30,163 nucleotides of DNA from Trachelipus rathkii (lineage: Eukaryota; Arthropoda; Malacostraca; Isopoda; Trachelipodidae): assembly GCA_015478945.1 (NCBI GenBank), contig JABUQX010118838.1, positions 1-30,163 on the forward strand. Reading direction: 5' to 3'. Of this stretch, positions 7,300 through 19,449 are shown one piece after another. The position numbers and the translations under genes were made by a program. How positions within the stretch are numbered: the first letter of the stretch is position 1; each line of letters starts with the position of its first letter. Below the pieces are notes generated by a model. It saw only the letters and a list, made by a program, of their open reading frames with translations. It had not been told where the DNA came from and ran no database searches.

Positions 7300-10200
7300 C
7301 TAATTTTTCTTTCTCTTCATTCTTCTAAAAACTAAATCTTTCTTCTCTCATAATCCAAGGTTCGATCGTCGCTTATTCTCTGGATATTCAGGGCATCTAG
7401 AGAAGTAACGCCTGATTCGGGTGTTTGGAAAAATTCTCCGGTTCACAGTTCTATCTTCTCCTCTCTTTGATATTTGTATTCTAGAGCGAGTAAATCGTAG
7501 CATAGTGGGTATTCAAATTTTCCGATCTCGAAGCGCGCTGTGTCTTTGCAGAAAGGATAAAAGATATTGCAGACATAACGCTCCTTGGAATTTGTCCGTA
7601 TACTTATGAGCTAAATTTCATTTTCAATAAATGTTTGATAGTATACTTTGTTATAATTTAGACTCATTTTCTCAATCGCTGTATACGATTGTCTTATATT
7701 AAGTAGTGTTGACTAATTCTCGTGACAGACATGACAACTAACTCTTCGGCAGCAGTAAGTCGCTTTCACGCACAAGATCTATTTACTTGTCAATAGTGTT
7801 CACATACGGCTAGAACTTCAATATCCCTCGTGGTGGAAGTCTACTATCATCATTCCAATCGAATTTTCCTGTATATATAAGGGAAGCTGACTCTGATCTT
7901 CTAATACGCCGTAGCTCTCACTTTTTGTCCAATTCATTGATAATTTCGTTCAAGTCAAATCCTTCTCTACATCTCACATTTTCGCATAAGAATCTATCTA
8001 TGGGATCAGACATCGATCCGCAATGTACGGCTCGTCTCTTGTTGTCAAATAGAAGATTGCGACTGCGATATATACGCTTCTATCTAACTCCTGATTATAT
8101 TGTTTTTCACGCTCTCATTAGGAATCTTACTGTGGCAGAAACTTTATAGTGGTGGTTGAGTCTTAATTGTCTCTAAATGATCAAAAAGACGAAAATATGA
8201 GCCGGATGAAGGTTCATATAGATCAATAGCAGAGGACTCTATGGCTAAGACTGCTCCTAGGTCAAGCTACGCCCTACAGACAATGGTATGAGGATTTTCC
8301 TCACATGTCTAGCACTCTTTGCTTAACTTAGATATGTAGCTTTGCTTATAAGAGTCACTCAAAGGAGATATCGGCATGTATGTTGTCTCGAGGGAAGAGG
8401 GATGGGAGGCGACTTCTTCTCTCTCATTCTGTCAATAGTGGTGTTTTCTCAGAGATTAAGCTGAGATAGTAAGTATCTGCTTCATAGAGCGTGTTATTCC
8501 GTACGTTTTCCATTTAATGATCTTCTCAGAGACGCCTGCAGAATCGTAAATATAAGTCCACGCTATCATTAATTACCGAGATTGAACTCGCGCGAGACCC
8601 TGTTGATACATTTAGACTCATTTATACACTCTCTACTTCACTTTCTAACTTCTGGGAATTGCCTCTCGTCTTAATCATTCCGATTTTATTCTCGCCGATG
8701 GATAGAAATAACTTTGTCTGTAGCAACATATAATTCTTTAAAAAAACCCAACTTCTACAAATCTCCTTCTCCAAGGAATTTCTACCTTCTAAATCCATGC
8801 CCCTTATGTCGCTTTCGAGGTTCTGTCGTCTCCCTGGTTGACAATTATAAACTCTCCCTTTTGGGCCTTCTACCACACAATGAGCCAAGAAATAACAAGA
8901 TGTATTGGAAGCCCTCACATCACAAACGTTGCTAGGGGCCTCAAAGACTGGAAGTTCTGTTTAGATGTGAGACTTTCCTCCTTTTCTCAGTTGCTCTCCC
9001 GCTATACAAAAGTCTCATCCGTCAACATGTATGGAGTACTGCTCTCATATCTGGGCGGGAGGCTCTGGTGTTTCACCCAGTTTTGGGACAGGGTCGAGTC
9101 ACGGCAAAAAGGGTTATAACTGTTCTGTACTTTCCAGTTCAGCTTTGACCTCTATCTTTTGCGTAGGCGATGTAGGTGTTTATTCTATCCTAGTAGGATA
9201 GCATCGGCAGTGCTCGAGGGAACTTATCACTGTGTACAACCACTTTACGACGCATTCGTAGCACAATAGGTGCTGTATCTGCGCACGAGTATTGTGTTGA
9301 ATTGGTAACTTTCAAGATAGTTGTGCTGTGGTGCTTGCTTCTTTCCACCACCTCTGTTTGTGGAATTCTCTTCCACTTCTGTATTTCCTACTGAATTTTT
9401 AATCTCCTCACTTTAAAAGCTGCGTCTGTACTCATATGCGTAATTTGCGCTAGTAGGTGAACTTTTGAGGAGTAACTCTACATCCTTCACACACTTCCCT
9501 CTCTCATGGACTAGGCCGACCTCTCAGGCAGCTGTAGAGAGGGAGTGAACAGACTGTGCACAAGGAGGGACATCCTGTAGAATGCGTTGTCAACTAGATT
9601 GTGGTCACAGTGAAGACCATTGGACAGCTCTTTCGCGCATAGCTTCACTTTAAATTTAAATTAAGACCGACTACTAACAGACTTCCCTGCTCTCAAGTAA
9701 AATCACGACATCATTCACGCGTATATGACATTGAGGGGGTGTATAGAGAACTCACTTACTCTATCACCCATTCTCAACAAGCCGAATGAAAGTAAGTTGC
9801 GCAGAGGAGGTACATATCGGAGATATAATGACGCCACACACTCACTACAGATTCATGGTGTGCAGAGAGACCCTATCTTACAGACAGTTATAATAAACTA
9901 TATACAGACTCTAGGTGGTACAGCACGTCCTCCCCCCTGTTGGGCACCACGCCGTTCCACAGCCATTGAGCCCCTTCAGGGAGGGACAGAAGGAAATAAC
10001 GCCCCCACAAATGCCCAACCAGGGACAAGGCCGCCTTTTAATTATGGTGATGCCCACCACCAACACACTCTCTCCAGGTATAGAGCCTCGCCTAACCACA
10101 AAACACGCTCTCATATTTTATTAAACATGGTGAATATATTCGGAGGCCAATTCGGCATATCCTAATCCACCTATGCTCATACCCTACGCTTTATTCTTAT

Positions 10201-10450
10201 CTCCACAGCACACAAACACATTTCACAACCACACCATCATTTTCAACCGGTTTCCTCTATCGGATCTTTGCTGTTTGGACCGCGAGAGGGACCTGTCATA
10301 AATGTCATCAGATATTGTGGTGGCTCTTCTCTTCTCATTATTTATTCCTATCCCACTACATCTTACTCATTCTACCACGTCCTTCATTCCTACGATAGCT
10401 GCATCAGTAGTGTCTATTCCTTCTTGACATATTTCTTAATTCTCACAGGT
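7300..10450. other. Pyrimidine-rich aperiodic segment, no gene supported
   Basis: The plus strand is rich in C and T, with frequent CTCTC, TTCT and CTTC words. Hand counts give 19 purines in 60 bases at 9361-9420 and 14 in 60 at 10321-10380. Open frames of 62-146 codons occur on both strands (for example 7421-7609, 7925-8149, 8622-8918, 8838-9119 and 9725-10165). They overlap, some begin with TTG, and none shows a family motif, signal peptide or repeat. No splice-site pattern joins them into a convincing gene. The segment may be genuine non-coding DNA or noise. Confidence 0.5.
9905..10080. other. GC-rich pocket inside AT-rich sequence
   Basis: Across 9901-10080 I count 101 G or C in 180 bases, about 56%, while nearby lines are usually 35-47% and much of the window is far lower. 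C runs are prominent (TCCCCCC at 9931-9937, GCCCCC at 10001-10006). Three overlapping open frames, two plus and one minus, cross it because GC-rich DNA has few stops. None encodes a protein I recognise. Confidence 0.7.
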
Positions 10451-12624
10451 ATACGAATTCATAATTTAAAACAGAATTCTTTCACGCGTGTCGCGCAGGA
10501 GAAGGACAGTGAGGTCGCTTATAATACTGGGATCGAACTATACAGACCTTCCTATTACACCCTCTCGCAGATCGCAAGTAGACAGACTTTAGAGCATTGC
10601 TTGGACAATTGATAGGAACTGATAAGTAAAAGTGAACACAGCCGCACACCTAACTACAAGAATTTCAATTTGGGGGAATACCCACTATATAAGTCCCTCT
10701 AAGTTTTTAAGAAAGTGAGGCACGCAGGTTTACCGCACGTCTTGCCACGCGATCACAAGATGTAATCTCATTAAAAGACTGGATAATCAGTGGAAGCTCA
10801 GTTAGTGTACTTCTCTATTAGCACACTCTCACTAAGAATCAAGTTCCTCAGACTCCGAGACGGACTCAGTGCAAGCGGGGTTGGGTTGTGAGGATTTATT
10901 TGAATATAGCAATAGTTCTGGGCAGATTGATATGTAGAGAGTGTTAAAAGGAGAAATATGGGAAACAGTCGCTCTTACAGACTTTTATTCTAGAGTTAAA
11001 TAGCACTCAAGACTAGCTTGAATCACCAAATAAGTGAGGTTGGGCCATGTATGGTTAGACAACTAGCAAAATAGGCGCATGTATTAAAGCCACACAACTA
11101 TGCGGCAGAATTAAAATAATATCATAGGTATACATTCCCAAGTATTATTAACATAAATCAGTTTCTGAACGGATAAGTAGGATGGATGAATAAATGACCT
11201 TAAATCAAAATGTCTTTTAAGTAAGAGATTGAGGCAAAATTGAAAGAATTTTTAAGTAGAAATTTGCGGAAGTAAACTTAGCTCAAATTTCAAATGGGTA
11301 GTGCTTTTATTATAAGACTATGGCTACTAAAAACAATATTGGAAGTTTCGTATCACACCAAGTGTATATTTATTTGGCTCATAAAGTGAAGAGCTCAGAA
11401 GATAGAACAAAGATCTGATACACATACAATTCTTATAGAAAATTAAGGAGTCTTCCACAACTCATAAGTATGTAATACAAGTTAGAAAAAGTGGAGTAGA
11501 GGTTGAAGCCAAGTTTAACACCTCGCGAAAGTAAAGAAGTATAATTATATTTATTAATATAATAGAAATAGAAAATACAATTATTATTATTCCCACTTTT
11601 ATTTAATGAAAGTGGAGTAAATTTCTTAAATTAATAAATTATGTTATGTTAATAAAACATATTAGTAAATTATTAGAACATGATAGATATTTATGTTTTA
11701 TTCATACTTTGTTATCGATGGATGGTTATTCACAGTCCGTCATTATTTCATCTTGATCTGATAATAGCCTAGGTTGAAGAGTTTTTAATTACACCTAATT
11801 ATATTTTCAGTTTTTTAGTTAAAATAGTTAAGATTCTATTATATGAAGTTATGTATGGTTCCACGAGAAGGTTATACTTGACATGTTAGTACGCACCACT
11901 TCATTTGGAGTGAGTTCTTTGCTCCTCTATAGAGAGATTCAGTATGTTCAATCGGCCAAAAATAAATCGGGCGAAATTGCGATGACGATTGACGATTTAA
12001 AAAAATAATGCCCGATGTTGCGATGACGTGACGAGGAAGATTAATCCGTCTCTGCAAAGATAAGTAGATTGGAAAGAGTTGGATATAAACATTGAAGGGC
12101 CATAGAAACTGGAGCGTTTCAGTGCAGATAGAGAGAGGGACTCCAAGTACGCTTCCTCCTCCAGCATAAATAAGGGAAGGAGTATATATAGGCCCTATTA
12201 TATCTATATACTCTAAAATACGTCAAGGGCGCATATAAGAACAAAAGCTTCTTTATACGTATTTTTCTTGAACGTGACCGTATTTAAATGACAGATTGAA
12301 GAACAGCTAATAAGTAAAAAGATGAAGAATATAAGGTACCTTTGTAAGAGATGAAGCCCTTCTACATTCAGATCAGATTAAACCATAAAACATCGAGGTT
12401 ATAAAGATTCAAGGTGTTTTAGATTTATTACAGGAGTGATAATAATTAAGTCTAGAGACGTTACTACCAGCTCCAATTCTGAAGCATAGAGAAAATAGAT
12501 TGGAGGGTATTTAAGTAACTAATGATTAACATTATTTTAATTTTCTAGGAAAATATCAATCGATATAACGGTTCAAAGTAGGCCATCAACTTTTTAATAC
12601 TATATTAGTTCCACTCAGTCATTG

Positions 12625-12640
12625 ACCCTATCGATAGGGT
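12625..12640. repeat. Perfect 16 bp palindrome
   Basis: ACCCTATCGATAGGGT equals its own reverse complement. About one such 16 bp palindrome is expected by chance in two windows of this size, so it supports a site only weakly. Confidence 0.5.
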
Positions 12641-14046
12641 GATAAGTAAGAAATGCCAAAGGCTAATGATGTTATCTTGGTAGATATACAGGACAGTATT
12701 TCCAATCAGTCTATCACACATGTCCTGCGCGGTATTTCATAGTAAGACTATAGCTAGAAAGATAGTAGGGTAAATTATATATAAGTAGTACCTTTATATA
12801 TTATCTCGTAGGAAGTAAACACAGATAAATACTCAATATAGTTCAAGTAGGGTACAATAATGATAAAACCCTAATACAAAGATACAGTAGGGAAATATCC
12901 AATGTAATTTTCACTCTCCATTTTATAAATATAACCTACACCAAAACGATAAATATTCAGGTGATAGTATGATAATGATAAAAGGTGACCGGCTAGCTAG
13001 GGATTGTCCTTGTTTAGGTAATATATAAAATTAATATTTTTCTCTAGCCTAATTTACTACTATTAACATAAATATATTATTTCTTCTATAATAATGTCTG
13101 AACCTATTAAAGAAGGTATAGGAGGTGGACTCATTTACCTGTTTTAATTTGCCTAACAATGGCTTGTATATTTTCTTAATTATAGTAGTAGAGTTAATAC
13201 ATAGATATGAATAGGTCTCAGGCGAGTGTACAGGAGTAATAGATTGCTAATACTGTCCGGAAACACCCACCTAGGCTAAAGCAGTTATGCCTAGAGCAGA
13301 AAAAAGGTTAGTTTTGATTATACGATCAACCATAACTATTCCCTGCCTAGTAACTACGTTATGTATATATGATGTCTCCCGACATAGGTGCTAGAGGATC
13401 CCAGTCTTCAAGATATCTGAAAGTACCCCTCGATATTACATAGTAGCCGTCCAGTATGACCTAGAGGTAATCAAGAGATAGAATAAAGAGATTTGGCTTA
13501 AACGGAAGCAGCTCAAATGCAGTCAGGGCCAGGTGCACAGGAGAACAGGGTCGGAGACGTAATAAGATACTAACGTATCACTATCTCTAAACTAATTTAA
13601 TCACATTGTATATACTGAAGACTATCAAGATGACTTATAGACCGATATAGACATAAATAGCCATTATTAATAAATTCCAAAAAAATTTCAAATAATATAA
13701 TCTTAATTCATTCTCTCTACATCACCAAATAAATAAAGAGGAGAAGAACTCTTATTAGAGTCAAACTGAAAAGAGATGCTAAGTATTTTCAGGAGCACCT
13801 CTTGTACCAATTTATCTTAAAGATAGAGATAAATAATTAAGAAATTATAAATTGTATTGCTTCACGATAAATTAATCCGAAGAATACGGAAGAATAATAG
13901 AATATTATAAGGAGTAATTGAAATATAACTATTTTTGCCATGACTAATAGATCCGTAACTGGTAACTCACTTATTATAAAGTTTAGGTATACCCTGAAAT
14001 CACTACAGGAATGATTTCGTAAATTTGGAGGAGAATTAGTTACTTA

Positions 14047-14062
14047 ATATATATATATATAT
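14047..14062. repeat. Short TA microsatellite
   Basis: About eight AT dinucleotides stand alone in the middle of aperiodic sequence. Confidence 0.8.
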
Positions 14063-15987
14063 TGAACACCAGTCACTCTTACCTAAAGGCCTCCATTGAC
14101 ATAGCTAAACACTGGTGATGTCCCGTACGTATTAATTATCAATTGTCCTTAATTATTATATATAATATTTATACACGAATTAACATTTTTATCTTGAAGA
14201 ACCAGGGAATTGTAATTTAAGGATGAAATAAGTTTATCCGATGAATTAGTACGAACCTGTTTAAGAACTAGGCCCAGTACTTAACAAGATGGACTAACCA
14301 GCAAATAGCTTTCCGTAACAATTAGTTAAGCCACAATGCATCCTATAAAAGGTCTTTCCAAGACATGATGCTTAAGGCAAGTGTATATATCATAGAGAAA
14401 TCATTTTGATAAGCAAAAAATTGTCATAAAAGAGGCTTGCGGAGGTAATTAGTGTACTTAATAAAGAGATAGCCAGAATAGTTTGGAAGACCTTCTCGAG
14501 CTTTTGGATTAAGGAAGTTTCATGATGTATATGGTCCAATCTAACTGAAATGGAAGATGCTGTTTACCTGTCTGCCTATCAACTATATCATAGTAATATT
14601 ATCTGTAATAATATGTAGTTACTTCCCTGATATCATATGCCTCCCAAAGGTTAATTATTTTTATGTAAAAACATTATCGTTTGCCCCACAGGTTCTTACA
14701 GAGACATAGATGTATATCTTTCACGAGAATGCGAGTCAATTTGAAGAATTATGAGGATATTACTCAATAGGCTTTGTTATTTACAGCCCATTCAAATGGC
14801 ATCACCAATTATTATGATAGTTAGCGAAGAAAAATAGATTCAAAACCAGGGGATGTGTAAACTCGATTAATCACCGATACTATATTATAAATTATTATCT
14901 TAAACTATCAATACATGAGTTTCATAATGTGTTTCCCTGATTAGATACCTTCTAGTATAGAATAAGAGATATTCAACTACTCAGCTAGTGAATGAGACAA
15001 TAAAGGTTTTTTCTCGTCAGTAGAATCTTATTAGGAGCGCTTACTAGGGCTAAGTTTCCACTAGCGTCTAAGGTCGAAGAAGAAACGCAAAAGCGATCGG
15101 CATTTAGAACTAGGAAAGATCTTTTTTTGCCCCACTCGACTCTATATCGCTTCATGGTGATAGAGGTTATATAGTCGCTAATCTCGCGTGTTGAATAAGC
15201 TACTCATATTGATAAAATGCATAGTCCGATGGATCAGTTGGTAATATATACACCGACCTAGAGGACCCGTTGCACAGGTGGATTACCATTGGACGACGTG
15301 ACTCAGATGATATGGGTATCAGACAGGAAATGGTCAATACCCACAAGTGAGCAATTTTAAAGAGTTTAATGTAGAAAGTTACTGCACCTAACAGAGGAAC
15401 AGTCATGAGGCCTCTATTAGAGGTAGAGAAAAGCGAGATATGACCGCGCGTCAAAATTGTCTAAATGTTAAAGGACTCTCCTTACATATCACTATTCTTC
15501 ACGCTCATATATGATAAGACTTAAGGATGTATATGAGATCAAAGTGAAAGGCCGGATAGGTGATCGGGCCCAAGTAGCCTAGCAGGACGTACTGAGTGTG
15601 TTGAAACAGATAACTGACATGAATAAGTATTAAAATCGCCTTCCTTACTCTCAATTTGGGTGACAGACACAGAGTGTTCTTGGGTTTCTTTCGCTCCAGA
15701 TATTAGTCTAGCACGGTTTCAGTTCCACAATAGACGATAGTTCATGGCGAATAAGTTAAGTAAATGCTCTCAGACTCGAACCACATCTTGAATAAAGTGA
15801 TACTTGGGCTTAAATTAAGAGATGATGATAATACTGTCACATTCTAATTTGGCAAGCAGAAAACGATGCCTCAGTGATGACTTCTTAATGTAGCACTTGT
15901 AAAACCAGATTTATAAAGAGGTTTGGTTGTAGCGCTACTGCGCCGCTAGTCATGAACACATTCAAACAACCCATGATTTAGTCAATA

Positions 15988-16009
15988 ACGCAAAGACATA
16001 TCTTTGCGT
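15988..16009. repeat. Perfect 9 bp hairpin with a 4 nt loop
   Basis: The arm ACGCAAAGA, the loop CATA and the arm TCTTTGCGT pair perfectly. No T-run follows it and no gene precedes it, so it cannot be called a bacterial-type terminator. It may be chance. Confidence 0.55.
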
Positions 16010-18506
16010 GAATACTGATTGCTTGTAAGCTACGCTATCCATGTAAATGGCGGGTGATATTGTACCAACTTACAAGACAGATCGAGTGGGTAATACACAT
16101 GGATGGGATGGCCACTCTTCTCGGGTTGTGATTTCTTCACCGCGGACTCATACTCCTGAGTGCAGTAGAGAAGAAATTAACAATGATGTGCCCCACTAGA
16201 AAGGCACGATGTTCGTGAGATTCCGTAGATGCTTGTATTGTAGACTATCTGGAGGAAGTTATAAAACACACACGCGGGTTACCGGTCTTAGAAGGTGTAT
16301 TAGTTATACTAAAAGGACATTGCTGGTGATACTTAAGCAACCGTACTTTGTAAGGTCCTCCTCAGATCCCATAATCTTTGCAGACGGCAAAGATTCATCA
16401 CAACTAATGCTCAGACTGGTGTTAGGATGCTAGTCCACTATGGCAGAGTATTTGTGATTTGAGTACGCACGCATAGCACCTCATCGTAGAGCTAGTGGTT
16501 CCACAGAATTTACAAAACCCGAAAAGAACCACGAAAGCTCTTATTATGTATTTTTTATTTGTGTTGGTTGGGTCATCTTAATGAAGCGGGGTTTTTCAGA
16601 TGACTCTTTCTTTTATTTTCTGTTATGTTTTGTCTATCGCGTCAGACAACAATCATTATGATGATGCAAAATCACAAATTTCTATTCAGTCTGTGGTTGT
16701 TAATCTTTCCCAAATCTGCCATTGCATTTTCTAATAGGACACTTACACGAGATATTAATGGACACAGACCATTATATGATAAACTGGTCTAAGAAGGATG
16801 GGTCAACCATGTAATTATAGAAGAACGAAAAAAGCAGGCCAGAGCGCTTTGACACCTTAAAAGCCCCCCATAAGTTCCGCGCTGGCTACAGGACACAACA
16901 GTTAAAAAAAAATATACCACAATGATTATAAATTCAATGAATTTCTTTTTCGTGATATTGAGCTGCATCCGCTTTGTGACTACGGCTATGGTGGGGTGCT
17001 GTCTGCTATTTTCTTTATTACTTGAGCAGGAGGACACAGAATGGAGAACGAGAAAGACCACACTCTACTCGTTACTTTTGTTGATTCTCCATTGCGCGTA
17101 GCTGGGCATTCGCGGGATGGGTGCTAGTGACGCCCAAGATTTATTGATAACATAATAGATATAGGGAGTGTAAATATGGATCTCGTATAGAGTAGATATC
17201 TTTTGCTTACAGATAAGATTTTGATAGAAGCTCATCCTTAGGTTCTGAGCTTTTATATTCAGTGTTGTTGCACCGATTCTATTAATCACCGATGACACAC
17301 CAACCTCGTTGGGAAAGTATTTCATCTTCCGATCTAATAATGCATTATTTTAGCCACGGCGTATCGCCGCGTAAACCTACTATGCAGTCCACACGAATAG
17401 GAATTTCCCACCTCACTAGGATTTGGTTGATATCATGGTTTATTTTCTCGAACCCATAGTCGGTATAAAAAGGGTAAGAACAACGTCCATTAAGCAATCC
17501 ACCTTTTTATAAATATACCTAGGATTATACTCTATGAGTAGATCAATCAGGTACCCCTAAACGTATCTCTTTTATAAAAAATGTTAACTTATAAAAAATA
17601 TAAAGGTATAATTTACCTATCTGAAGCAGATTTATGTTTATACAAATAAAATAACTATCACTATAAAATGTACAGTGACATATAAGGTGTCCAAGAGGTT
17701 ATAGGTAAATTAGTAGCATAAATGGGCTATAAGTAGAAATCTACAAACAACCTTAACCAACTAAAACATTTTTTTAATTATAAGTGATTGTATTTGTATT
17801 ATGCTACTAAACTCAGACATAAATACTCATTATTTATTATCCTAGTAGTCCCCGGGGTCAGAACTAGATATGATCTACAGTGTGGATAGATCAGCTGCCA
17901 TGCTTTATTGCTAGGCTAGCAGGGCATGGAGTTACTAATATGATTAAGAACCGTAAAAGAGGGTGGTAAGATAAAAATATGTACGTCTTCCCAGCCACCT
18001 CTTTACAAAGCTGGTATAAATGAAATATTTAGTTAAGCCTAAATTATAGTGTGTCTTTAGTAGCTAAAGCAAATTGGGTCCAAACCTTACCATCAGCGGA
18101 TATTAATAGATTGGCCTTAATATTGCCCACTAATATATACAACAACCTTTTTTTCCGTACGAGTATTCATTAGTAGATAGTTATTTATAGAGTAAAACTT
18201 ACGCAATCTTGTACAGATTATCACGGATGACTACATATATATTAGTTAATATTCGAGATGGTTATTTTGACTCAGTTATATGTACCGAGTATTTAGTGCC
18301 TTGTAAGACTAGGACAAGTAAAGAATTTGCCCGAGCGCTACAAGAGAGGGTCATATGCAGGCATAGCGCCCCCCAACTTCTCGATGTTCGGACAAATTTA
18401 GCCCTAGATGTAAATACAAAGTAGGTGTTTACAATATAAGATTAGCTATTGTAATATAAGTTTGGAGGATAAAAAAGGTGGAATAATATATTATGCCCTT
18501 ATACAA

Positions 18507-18535
18507 TATAGCATCCGTTAAGAAACGGATGTATA
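18507..18535. repeat. 12 bp hairpin with one bulged base
   Basis: CATCCGTT (18512-18519) and AACGGATG (18524-18531) pair perfectly around an AAGA loop. TATA on each side extends the stem, leaving G18511 bulged. It sits in AT-rich sequence with no adjacent gene. No function can be assigned. Confidence 0.55.
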
Positions 18536-19434
18536 GTGAAAGTGATTATAATTTAATACACTCTCGCACTATTTAGTAGATATCCTTTTCATACGATCCA
18601 ATATCTAACGTAAAAAGATCAACCACAGTCTTTAAAGGATTCGGCATAAATACCTGGAGGGCATATATTGGACTCATAGAATTTGGGAGGCACTATCATC
18701 TCGCTTATACACTCTAACATGCACTCTACTCGCGGACTAACTCATTTCTTCCCATCCTGACTCCTATTCACGGATATATAGATCACAGTGGTTTAACAGG
18801 TTCCCCTTATTTTGGAGAGTCGTCACAATAGAATATATTAGGTGCTCACTTAACTCCTTTCATATGTGATTGCATAAAGCGGAGCCGAAAAGAGATTCTA
18901 TTCTTTCGGACCTAGAAGTTATCGATCACGCTCCATATGTAAATGATATAGTCGAACATGTTATAACCTTTTAGAAACTGTTAGACGCAATATTTGCCAG
19001 AGAAACAGTTTCAGAGAGAATAGGAGTGAACAAATTTTAAGAACAATAATAGTGATTTGCTTAATTCTCTAACTATATAAATAAAACCAGAAAAGCCGGA
19101 ATTCAAAATAGGAAGACTATCGCTCTTTCATATAGAGCTGTCATAGACACGCCCATATCATAGCTCCACACAGTTATGCCCCACAAATTTCGACACGGTA
19201 CTTACTATTTTGTGTATGTAATGTTTTTAATAGAGCCGACCAAACCACATTAATCGTGGTAACTGTTTACAGAGGTTCAATGTTATGTATATATCATCAT
19301 CGCCTACGTAGATAAAAAGTGGTTTAAATACGTAAATTAGCATAGATTGAAAATGCAGAAAACTGATTCAGAGGGATGATTTACTTCAAGTTCGCCCAAT
19401 GTTTTGATCGACCAGATATAGGTGTGCTGTAGGA

Positions 19435-19449
19435 ACGCGCGCGCACGCA
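19435..19449. other. Alternating purine-pyrimidine GC run
   Basis: ACGCGCGCGCACGCA alternates strictly between purine and pyrimidine, apart from nothing but its edges, in an AT-rich setting. Such runs can adopt Z-DNA. It is short and may be chance. Confidence 0.5.

Larger units (their letters stand above)
10451..14999. other. Purine-rich, TAG-dense aperiodic segment, no gene
   Basis: From about 10.6 kb the plus strand turns purine-rich. Hand counts are 37 of 60 at 10621-10680, 40 of 60 at 12301-12360 and 36 of 60 at 13741-13800. Words such as AAGTAG, TAAGTA, GTAGG and GAAGA are frequent, and TAG and TAA stops are so dense that almost no frame exceeds 60 codons. The exceptions are the end of a TTG-started frame at 10268-10612 and a minus frame at 11872-12057. 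I see no RNA gene or transposon, and the only simple repeat is a short TA run at 14047-14062. Confidence 0.5.

Noticed and set aside
8622..9119. Cluster of overlapping frames on both strands
   Set aside because: Overlap on both strands without motif, homology or a credible start indicates chance frames.
9725..10165. Longest open frame in the window, 146 codons, plus strand
   Set aside because: It crosses the GC-rich pocket, where stops are rare in all frames. Other frames on both strands overlap it, and the product has no domain or composition I recognise. Its length is within chance for 30 kb read in six frames.
10268..10612. 114-codon plus-strand frame
   Set aside because: It starts at TTG, which a eukaryotic gene would not normally use. 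It has no recognisable domain, and it spans the skew-reversal zone.
16789..17325. Two adjacent minus-strand frames 3 bases apart, resembling a small operon
   Set aside because: Neither product resembles a protein family, there is no ribosome-binding or promoter context, and the rest of the window looks eukaryotic.
15988..18535. Hairpins at 15988 and 18507 as rho-independent terminators
   Set aside because: Neither is followed by a T run or preceded by a credible gene.
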